Notes under the pieces: model-generated | Told to the model about the DNA's origin: nothing | Seen by the model: only the letters and a program-made list of their open reading frames with translations | The model's database searches: none | Translations under genes and position numbers: made by a program | Assembly (NCBI GenBank): GCA_937870805.1 | Contig: CALMZT010000341.1 | Coordinates: forward strand, 1 to 7,012 | Direction of reading: 5' to 3' | Source of the DNA: an uncultured Chloroflexota bacterium | Lineage (GTDB): Bacteria > Chloroflexota > Anaerolineae > Aggregatilineales > Phototrophicaceae | Length of the DNA stretch: 7,012 bases | In this document: positions 1 to 5,060 of the stretch, in pieces | How positions within the stretch are numbered: position 1 is the first letter of the stretch | Layout: every line of letters starts with the position of its first letter

Positions 1-1417
1 TAAAGCGTTGAGCAAGAGCGCTCAGGGTATCACCCCGTTGGATGGTATAAACTTCACTGCCTACAGGTCCGCCAACTGGACCGCCGATAGGTCCACCTAC
101 GCCACCTGGCGTTGCTGTAACAATCATCACAACTGCGGGGGTATTCGTCGGCGTAGAGGTCGCTGGTGCAGCGATGCGAACTGGAACGACCAAGCTCTGT
201 CCCTGACGAATGAAGGCAAATTCGTTCAATCCATTGGCTTCGACAATCGCTTCAACAGTGCTGCCGTAAAGCGTTGCCAATGCTCCAACTGTTTCTCCTC
301 GGCGCACAACATGGATAATTGTGCCGGGGAATTCATCGCTGATCGGCGTACCAGGTGAACCTCCTGTCGCTGGCGTGGTGGCTGTTGGTTGAGTACCACC
401 TGAGCTTTCGGATGTCGGGCTGGGAACAGGAGTATTGCTCGGAGCAGATGTATTCGTTGGCACTAACGTGTTGGTTGGTGGTGTAGTTGCGGTTGGCACC
501 GGTGTGTTGGTAGGAACGTTCGTATTGGTTGGTGGCGGTGTGCTGCTGGGAACATTGGTGTTCGTTGGAGCACTCGTATTGGTTGGCGCGAGTGTATTGG
601 TCGGTGTTGGGCGAATGCCGCCATCAGAAGGTGTTGCCTGAGAGACTGTCGCCGTTGGCGGCGGGACATTGGTGTTCGTTGGGACATTGGTATTCGTTGG
701 GACAGTCGTATTTGTTGGTACTAGAGTGTTGGTCGCTGCGCTTTGGATTGTCGGGGTAGAAACAGTAGAACTACCTGCCGCTGTGAGAGAAGCGTCATCC
801 AAATAAATGTAAGTTTGTACTGGTTCGCCCACAGTGGTTTCAAAAAATACCGTAACCGCATTCCCTGATGCAGTTGCGGTCACCGTATATTGGTTGTAGG
901 CATCGTATTGTTCAACTCTAGGTGCCCAGACCACGTTCGGGCTGCTCGCGTCGATACCGCCAGTGGGGTCAATGCCTGCACGGGCAAAAACGTTACCGTC
1001 ACCTTCACTCACATCCAGGTCATTAAGGTTGCTCGACCAAATGTAAGCATAAATGCTAAAGCTAAGCTGTGTGCCTGTCGTGATGCCAGTCACGCGCTGA
1101 TAGACGCCAGCGTCATGGGTTGCGTAGAACGAGAAGTACTGCTGGGCATTGCTGCCGCCGTGAATGCGCTCCGTATCTGGCGCAGTGGGTAAATATGTAG
1201 GGCGTTCATTTTGCCATGAGGGTGCGCCCTGCGCTGCGGGAACATACCAAGGCGTCCAACCCTGTGCTACACGCAGTTGGCTGTTGTTTTCCAGCGTGTT
1301 AAAAGGGTCTTCAAAACCGGGATTAGTCAGCAGGTTTTGCCCCTGTGCTGCCACTGGGGAAAGCCCGAAAAGCACCAAAACTGTCAGAAGCGCTAGTTGG
1401 ACGGCAAATTTTTTCAT
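1..1417 (-). CDS. Secreted LysM-domain protein with N-terminal jelly-roll-like domain and PTNT-repeat linker (partial, 3' end off window)
   Basis: The reading frame is open from ATG at 1417 to the left edge, giving 472 complete residues without a stop. Residues 1-25 form a signal peptide (MKK, a hydrophobic core, then SPVAAQG). There is no lipobox cysteine, so signal peptidase I processing is likely. Residues about 28-212 resemble a carbohydrate-binding-type jelly roll: they open with NLLTNPGFEDPF and close with YIYLDDASL. Residues about 219-352 are a low-complexity Pro/Thr/Asn linker with ten PTNT motifs. LysM module 1 spans about 367-412 (HVVRRGETVGALATLYG, ending GQSLVVP). A short PTNT and Gly-Pro-Val spacer follows. 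LysM module 2 starts at about 456 (VYTIQRGDTLSALAQRF) and is cut by the edge. LysM modules bind N-acetylglucosamine polymers such as peptidoglycan, so a cell-wall-attached or glycan-binding surface protein is inferred. A GGAG ribosome site at 1426-1429, eight bases upstream, supports the start. The C-terminal part, which may carry an enzyme domain, is not visible. Confidence 0.85.
   Translation of the reverse strand, partial: MKKFAVQLALLTVLVLFGLSPVAAQGQNLLTNPGFEDPFNTLENNSQLRVAQGWTPWYVPAAQGAPSWQNERPTYLPTAPDTERIHGGSNAQQYFSFYATHDAGVYQRVTGITTGTQLSFSIYAYIWSSNLNDLDVSEGDGNVFARAGIDPTGGIDASSPNVVWAPRVEQYDAYNQYTVTATASGNAVTVFFETTVGEPVQTYIYLDDASLTAAGSSTVSTPTIQSAATNTLVPTNTTVPTNTNVPTNTNVPPPTATVSQATPSDGGIRPTPTNTLAPTNTSAPTNTNVPSSTPPPTNTNVPTNTPVPTATTPPTNTLVPTNTSAPSNTPVPSPTSESSGGTQPTATTPATGGSPGTPISDEFPGTIIHVVRRGETVGALATLYGSTVEAIVEANGLNEFAFIRQGQSLVVPVRIAAPATSTPTNTPAVVMIVTATPGGVGGPIGGPVGGPVGSEVYTIQRGDTLSALAQRF
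421..735 (-). repeat. Degenerate in-frame 18-bp repeats encoding the PTNT linker
   Basis: On the minus strand this stretch encodes repeated PTNTxV/PTNTxA hexapeptides. Three directly adjacent 18-base units are clearest at 666-683, 684-701 and 702-719; the rest have drifted or are interrupted by PP, TAT or SSG-like insertions. Codons vary between units, so the repeat is held mainly at the protein level. Linkers rich in Pro, Thr and Asn usually act as extended, often glycosylated, spacers on surface proteins. The repetition also opens valine/glycine-rich shadow frames on the other strand. Confidence 0.8.
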
Positions 1418-1461
1418 CGGTAATGCTCCGAAGTTGTTGATGGGATTTTATTATGACGTTA

Positions 1462-1489
1462 AGTATACGCTGACGCGCGAAATGCACAA
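1462..1489 (-). promoter_or_regulatory. Candidate sigma-70-type promoter for the LysM gene
   Basis: Reading the minus strand, TATACT (1467 to 1462) matches the -10 consensus at five of six positions. TTGTGC (1489 to 1484) is a weak -35, three of six, at 16-bp spacing. Transcription would start near 1455, giving a leader of about 38 bases before the ATG at 1417. The -10 is good and the -35 is poor, so this is a candidate only. Confidence 0.35.
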
Positions 1490-1495
1490 CCAAGT

Positions 1496-1524
1496 TTTAA
1501 TGTGAAAACACATTACGGTACAAT
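1496..1524 (+). promoter_or_regulatory. Candidate promoter for the DUF503-sucCD transcript
   Basis: TACAAT at 1519-1524 matches the -10 consensus at five of six positions. The hexamer TTTAAT at 1496-1501 sits 17 bases upstream but is a weak -35. The inverted repeat at 1498-1515 would fill the space between them, where a bound protein would block polymerase. A second possible -10, TAGTAT at 1536-1541, is nearby. Either would leave a leader of several tens of bases before the ATG at 1583. Confidence 0.3.
1498..1515. promoter_or_regulatory. 18-bp inverted repeat in divergent intergenic region (possible operator)
   Basis: TAATGTG-AAAA-CACATTA has perfect 7-bp arms around a 4-bp A-tract. It lies between the divergently read LysM and DUF503 genes, close to candidate promoters for both. 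It has no T-run on either side, so it is not a terminator. The size and symmetry fit a binding site for a dimeric helix-turn-helix regulator. I cannot assign it to a known regulator; it differs from the CRP consensus, whose TGTGA and TCACA halves are six bases apart. Confidence 0.45.
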
Positions 1525-1582
1525 AAGATCTTCGCTAGTATAGCGCAGGCATGGGACACTGCCAAAAAAGCCCTTTATACCA

Positions 1583-1876
1583 ATGTCAGATGCGATTGTT
1601 GGTCTATGCACAGTTGAGTTCTATTTACCCGGACTTTCATCCCTCAAAGAAAAGCGCAGCGTTCTGAAATCAATGTTAGCGCGGATGCACAACACCTTTA
1701 ATGTGTCAGCAGCCGAGGTCGCCCGCCAGGATCAGTGGCGATCGGCAGTGATTGCGTTTGCCTCGGTAGGCAATTCTACCATGCACGCAAGGCAAGTCAT
1801 CGAAAATGTGCTGAAGTGGGTCGAAAGCAATTATCCCGACGCGCTCATTGTGAAGCATGAAGTTGAGGTTTTGTAG
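1583..1876 (+). CDS. ylxP: DUF503 / YlxP-family small protein
   Basis: This 97-residue protein is full length for the DUF503 (YlxP-like) family, whose members are about 90-100 residues and adopt a small alpha/beta fold. The family pattern is visible in order: a first strand (VGLCTVEFYLPG), the signature SLKEKRSVLKSML at about 20-32, then FNVSAAEVARQDQWR at about 39-53, a second strand (AVIAFASVGN), a helix (ARQVIENVLKWVE) and the C-terminal strand. The biochemical role is not established; in Firmicutes the gene sits near infB-rbfA, suggesting a ribosome or RNA link. Here it lies 72 bases upstream of sucC on the same strand with no terminator between. The ATG at 1583 is the first possible start after an in-frame stop at 1541. 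It has no clear Shine-Dalgarno sequence, so translation may be weak or depend on a short leader. Confidence 0.9.
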   Translation: MSDAIVGLCTVEFYLPGLSSLKEKRSVLKSMLARMHNTFNVSAAEVARQDQWRSAVIAFASVGNSTMHARQVIENVLKWVESNYPDALIVKHEVEVL

Positions 1877-1900
1877 TCTATGTTCGCTTCGCAAATTGGG

Positions 1901-1906
1901 TATACT
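1901..1906 (+). promoter_or_regulatory. Possible internal promoter -10 ahead of sucC
   Basis: TATACT in the 72-base gap between the DUF503 gene and sucC matches the -10 consensus at five of six positions. I find no convincing -35 at 16-18 bases upstream. A start near 1913 would give a leader of about 36 bases before the TTG at 1949. It could give sucCD its own transcription, but by sequence alone it is weak. Confidence 0.25.
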
Positions 1907-1933
1907 CTACGCGCAAAGATGTATTTCAAAGTT

Positions 1934-1939
1934 GGAGGG
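1934..1939 (+). promoter_or_regulatory. Shine-Dalgarno sequence fixing the TTG start of sucC
   Basis: GGAGGG lies nine bases before TTG at 1949. The frame then reads MNLHEHQAKALF, the conserved N-terminus of succinyl-CoA synthetase beta subunits. The strong site and the homology together make TTG the true start; an ATG-only gene caller would miss it. Confidence 0.85.
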
Positions 1940-1948
1940 TAAATTACT

Positions 1949-3106
1949 TTGAATCTTCACGAACATCAGGCGAAAGCACTTTTTGGACAAGCAGGTATTC
2001 CGGTTCCCAGCGGCAAGGTAGCTACAACGGTAGACGAAGCTTATGCCAGCGCTCAGGAGATTGGCTTGCCTGTAGTCATCAAAGCGCAGGTATTGACAGG
2101 GGGGCGCGGCAAAGCAGGTGGCGTGAAAGTTGCTAAAACGTTAGAAGATGTCAAAACGCACGCTGGCAATATCCTCGGCATGTCCATAAAAGGATTGACA
2201 GTACATAAGGTGTTAGTCGATCCAGCGTCGAACATCGCTCAAGAAATTTATTTAGCGGTAGCGATGGATCGCGCCGCCGGACGTCCTGTATTGATTTCAT
2301 CATCGGAAGGTGGCGTTGAAATCGAACAGGTGGCGCATGACAAGCCAGAAGCCATCATCCGTGAGCACATTGATCCACTTTTGGGACTGCATGATTATCA
2401 GACGCGCAGCGTTGCCAGCGCCATTAATTTGCCACGTGAACATTGGCGCGCGTTCAGCGAGATTGCGCTGAAACTTTACCAGTGCTACGTTGAAAATGAT
2501 GCGATGCTTACGGAGATTAACCCCCTTGTGGTGACAAAGGAAGGGGTCGTGATGGCGCTCGACGGGAAGATGGTGATTGATGACAATTCCCTTTATCGTC
2601 ACAAAGAGATTGCCGCCATGCGCGACTTAACGGCTGAAGACGAATCCGAAACGCAGGCACGGCAAGCAGGGATTGCGTATGTCAAGCTGAATGGTCAAAT
2701 CGGCTGTATGGTCAATGGCGCGGGGCTGGCGATGACCACCATGGATATGGTCAAGCTCTACGGTGGAGAAGGCATTGGTCCAGCGAACTTCTTAGACATC
2801 GGTGGTGGTGCCCAGGCAGATAAGGTTGTAGCAGCGCTACGGATTATCCTGAGTGATGAGAACGTGAAAGCGGTGCTCATCAACATTTTCGGTGGTATCA
2901 CACGCGCTGATGAAGTCGCACGTGGCATGATTCAAGCGTACAACGAAGTGAAGCCTACTGTGCCTATCGTCATCCGTTTGGTTGGCACGAACGCCGAAGA
3001 AGGGCGCAAGATCATTGAGGAAGCCAATATACCGCAGCTTCTCACTGCGGCAACATTGACAGAAGCTGCGCAAAAAGCAGTGGAAGCAGCCAAGGGAGCA
3101 AAGTAA
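1949..3106 (+). CDS. sucC: Succinyl-CoA synthetase (ADP-forming), beta subunit
   Basis: With SucD this subunit converts succinyl-CoA, ADP or GDP and phosphate to succinate, CoA and nucleoside triphosphate in the cytoplasmic TCA cycle; the reaction is reversible. The length, 385 residues, is typical. The N-terminal ATP-grasp domain starts MNLHEHQAKALF and contains the nucleotide-binding loop VLTGGRGKAGGVK (48-60). The magnesium-binding region shows TEINPLV (188-194, with E189 and N191) and ALDGK (203-207, with D205). The C-terminal CoA-ligase domain has VNGAGLAMTTMD (255-266), DIGGGA (283-288) and NIFGGITR (312-319). All expected signature residues are present. It starts at TTG, and its TAA overlaps the sucD ATG by one base, indicating translational coupling. 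I cannot tell ATP from GTP preference reliably. Confidence 0.97.
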   Translation: MNLHEHQAKALFGQAGIPVPSGKVATTVDEAYASAQEIGLPVVIKAQVLTGGRGKAGGVKVAKTLEDVKTHAGNILGMSIKGLTVHKVLVDPASNIAQEIYLAVAMDRAAGRPVLISSSEGGVEIEQVAHDKPEAIIREHIDPLLGLHDYQTRSVASAINLPREHWRAFSEIALKLYQCYVENDAMLTEINPLVVTKEGVVMALDGKMVIDDNSLYRHKEIAAMRDLTAEDESETQARQAGIAYVKLNGQIGCMVNGAGLAMTTMDMVKLYGGEGIGPANFLDIGGGAQADKVVAALRIILSDENVKAVLINIFGGITRADEVARGMIQAYNEVKPTVPIVIRLVGTNAEEGRKIIEEANIPQLLTAATLTEAAQKAVEAAKGAK

Positions 3107-3969
3107 TGGCGATTTTAGCCGATAAAAATACGAAACTTATCGTACAGGGGATTACCGGGCGCGAGGGGCGTTTCCACACCAAGCAAATGATCGAATACGG
3201 CACCAATGTTGTTGGCGGTGTTACGCCGGGTAAAGGTGGTGAATGGGTTGAAGGCAAGCCAGTCTTTGACACCGTAAAACAAGCGGTAGAGGTCACGGGG
3301 GCAAATGCCAGCATCATTTTCGTGCCGGGTCCTTTTGCGGCGGATGCGATGTTTGAAGCGATTGACTCTGGACTTGATCTGGTCGTCTGTATCAGTGATC
3401 CTGTGCCATTGTGGGATGAGCTAAAAGTATTCAACTATCTCAAGACGAACAATAAAAAAACACGTCTCATTGGTCCCAATTGCCCCGGTCTGTTGACACC
3501 CGGACAAGCAAAAATTGGTATTATTCCTGGCATGGTGGGAAAGCCCGGTAATGTCGGTGTGGTGTCCAAGAGCGGGACATTAACATACGAAGTGGTGTAT
3601 GCGTTGAGCAACGCTGGCTTGGGACAATCGACCTGCGTGGGTATTGGCGGCGACCCTGTACCCGGCACGAACTTTGTAGAAGTGCTGCAAATGTTTGAAG
3701 ATGACCCGCAAACCGAAAAAGTTGTGTTGATCGGCGAAATCGGTGGGCGGGCGGAAATAGATGCTGCGGAGTTCATCAAGAAACATATGACGAAACCAGT
3801 TGCGGCATTCATCGCAGGCGCAAGCGCGCCTCCCGGTACACGTATGGGACATGCGGGAGCAATCATTGAAGGCGGCGAAGGCACAGCCGCCCAGAAAGCG
3901 GAAGCCCTCAAGGCAGCCGGGGTGCGTGTTGCCGACAACCCGGAGCAAATCCCAAATCTTCTGAAGTAG
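3106..3969 (+). CDS. sucD: Succinyl-CoA synthetase, alpha subunit
   Basis: This is the alpha subunit of the TCA-cycle enzyme; it binds CoA and carries the phosphorylated histidine. The length, 287 residues, is normal. The Rossmann-type CoA-binding loop GITGREG is at 15-21, followed by GGVTPGKGG (37-45), IGPNCPG (122-128), SKSGTLTYE (154-162) and GIGGDPVPGTNF (179-190). GEIGG (210-214) supplies the conserved glutamate E211, and MGHAGAII (247-254) holds the phosphohistidine H249. One loop differs from the common ITEGIP: here residues 96-101 read ISDPVP. The start ATG overlaps the sucC stop (TAATG), with AAGGGAG at 3092-3098, seven bases upstream, as ribosome site. A terminator follows 15 bases after the stop. 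Confidence 0.97.
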   Translation: MAILADKNTKLIVQGITGREGRFHTKQMIEYGTNVVGGVTPGKGGEWVEGKPVFDTVKQAVEVTGANASIIFVPGPFAADAMFEAIDSGLDLVVCISDPVPLWDELKVFNYLKTNNKKTRLIGPNCPGLLTPGQAKIGIIPGMVGKPGNVGVVSKSGTLTYEVVYALSNAGLGQSTCVGIGGDPVPGTNFVEVLQMFEDDPQTEKVVLIGEIGGRAEIDAAEFIKKHMTKPVAAFIAGASAPPGTRMGHAGAIIEGGEGTAAQKAEALKAAGVRVADNPEQIPNLLK

Positions 3970-3980
3970 GACCTTATACA

Positions 3981-4011
3981 AAAGATGGACACTCACTGGA
4001 GTGTCCATTTT
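3981..4011. terminator. Bidirectional rho-independent terminator between sucD and the ADA-like gene
   Basis: A perfect 10-bp stem, ATGGACACTC (3985-3994) with GAGTGTCCAT (3999-4008), closes a four-base ACTG loop. It has T's after it at 4008-4011 and A's before it at 3981-3983, so either strand yields a hairpin followed by a U-run. It sits between the stop of sucD (3969) and the stop of the convergent gene (4016), and so can end both transcripts. The U-runs are short, about four bases. Confidence 0.85.
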
Positions 4012-4013
4012 GA

Positions 4014-5054
4014 TTAGGCAGTTTGGAGATGTTCAGCGCTGAGGCGGGTGTACTCTTGCGCGAATTCTGTAAGCATCGTTTGTTGTAAATCGTCCGGCAT
4101 AAAACTTTCACGCACGGCATTCAACGCCACATCCTGGAGTTCATTAATGGTCAATCCAGAGTGTTCCACTGCGGCGAGGTATTCGTCCGAGAGTGTTGTC
4201 TTGAAGTAACTTGGCATATCGCTACTCAGCAGCAGAGTAACGCCTGCGTCCACAATCTGGCGCAGTGGATAAGCAGCGTAATTGGAATATTCATTCATAC
4301 ACAGCGCGAGCGCCATTGAGACATCAAGCGGAACGCGATTGTCTTTGAGGATCTGAAGGGCATCGGGCGCGTCAGCAGCGCCAACACCCTCAATGATGCG
4401 GTTCGGGTGGAGCAGCTTGAGCGTATCAAGGGTACCATTCACACCGAAGACATCACCAGCATGTGGTACACGCAGAATATCCTTCTTTTCCGCATTCTTA
4501 AAGACACGCTCGAACTGTGTTACAGGCTGCGGGTTTTCACGTCCGGCAAGCCCAATGGCTACAACACCTGCGCGCTTGGCGGCTATCGTCCCTGCAAAAC
4601 GCAGCAGTTCGTCGGCTTTACGGGCGTCATCACGGGGAAACGTGAGAATCCACGCCATCTGTACCCCCCAACCGCGCAGGACGCGATCACGCCCATCGTT
4701 GAGCGCTTCCAACATCGCTTCGAGTGTCAACCCCATGTGAGAATATAAGGTAGGCATCACGCTGACTTCTGCGTAGCGCACATTCTGTTTAGAAAGTGCC
4801 ACGCCCAGATCGTAGACGATGCGCGTCAAATCTTCGCCGTATTGTAACCACTGGCTGACGGTACGTGTGATCTGATCGATGCGATTAAAATCGGGGTTGT
4901 CCAGCAGCTTCACCCACGTGTCAAAATGCTTTATATTGGCGCGCGCGTCGTTTTCGTCAGCAATCATCAGCAGTGTGTCTTTGCGCCATACACCTTCAAG
5001 GTGAACGTGGAGTTCTGCCTTTGGCATGGCACGCACAAAATTTTCAATACTCAT
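4014..5054 (-). CDS. Adenosine deaminase-family protein with altered active site
   Basis: This 346-residue protein has the length and order of motifs of the metal-dependent ADA/AMP-deaminase family. It opens with the classic MPKAELHVHLEG (10-21), whose H16 and H18 are metal ligands. It continues with VRYAEVSVMP (92-101), GLAGRE (168-173), PHAGD (197-201, third metal ligand H198) and SSDMP (277-281, fourth ligand D279), then TTLSDEY (286-292). Family enzymes convert adenosine to inosine and ammonia. Several catalytic positions have changed: HAGE to HAGD (D201), RIGHG to RIIEG (E222 replaces the water-activating His), TDDP to SDMP (M280), and the usual CPTSN region is unrecognisable. Metal binding is therefore plausible, but normal adenosine deaminase activity is doubtful. 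It starts six bases after the pyrG stop, with a GGAG site 11 bases upstream inside the end of pyrG, so the two genes are probably cotranscribed. Other substrates or a non-enzymatic role are possible. Confidence 0.85.
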   Translation of the reverse strand: MSIENFVRAMPKAELHVHLEGVWRKDTLLMIADENDARANIKHFDTWVKLLDNPDFNRIDQITRTVSQWLQYGEDLTRIVYDLGVALSKQNVRYAEVSVMPTLYSHMGLTLEAMLEALNDGRDRVLRGWGVQMAWILTFPRDDARKADELLRFAGTIAAKRAGVVAIGLAGRENPQPVTQFERVFKNAEKKDILRVPHAGDVFGVNGTLDTLKLLHPNRIIEGVGAADAPDALQILKDNRVPLDVSMALALCMNEYSNYAAYPLRQIVDAGVTLLLSSDMPSYFKTTLSDEYLAAVEHSGLTINELQDVALNAVRESFMPDDLQQTMLTEFAQEYTRLSAEHLQTA

Positions 5055-5060
5055 TGGTAA

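Noticed and set aside
8..358. Plus-strand open frame of 116 codons at the left edge
   Set aside because: It lies antisense to the LysM modules, whose frame is open to the window edge and matches a known domain. The plus-strand product resembles nothing and has no ribosome site that I can see.
435..759. Plus-strand valine/glycine-rich and tryptophan/serine-rich open frames
   Set aside because: They are antisense images of the PTNT repeat linker of the minus-strand LysM gene. Their repetition comes from the repeats, and the minus-strand frame has the signal peptide, domains and ribosome site.
890..1505. Two plus-strand open frames across the start of the LysM gene
   Set aside because: They are antisense to the jelly-roll-like domain and signal peptide, lack family resemblance, and the second runs through the promoter region.
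1498..1515. The inverted repeat as a terminator or a CRP site
   Set aside because: No T-run follows it on either strand and the stem is AT-rich, so termination is unlikely. The half-site spacing and sequence do not fit the CRP consensus.
3042..4008. Minus-strand open frames of 130, 185 and 142 codons opposite sucD
   Set aside because: They are shadows of a strongly conserved gene. Two of them begin inside or beside the terminator hairpin, and none shows a recognisable domain.
4381..4460. Frameshift or assembly error as the cause of the altered ADA motifs
   Set aside because: The frame is continuous and family-like both before (PHAG) and after (TTLSDEY) the changed residues. Each change is an in-frame substitution, so an indel error does not explain them.
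4393..4748. Plus-strand open frames of about 115 codons opposite the ADA-like gene
   Set aside because: They are antisense to conserved family motifs, with no ribosome site or homology. Their overlap with the altered HAGD and RIIEG region was considered as a cause of the changes, but neither frame looks coding.
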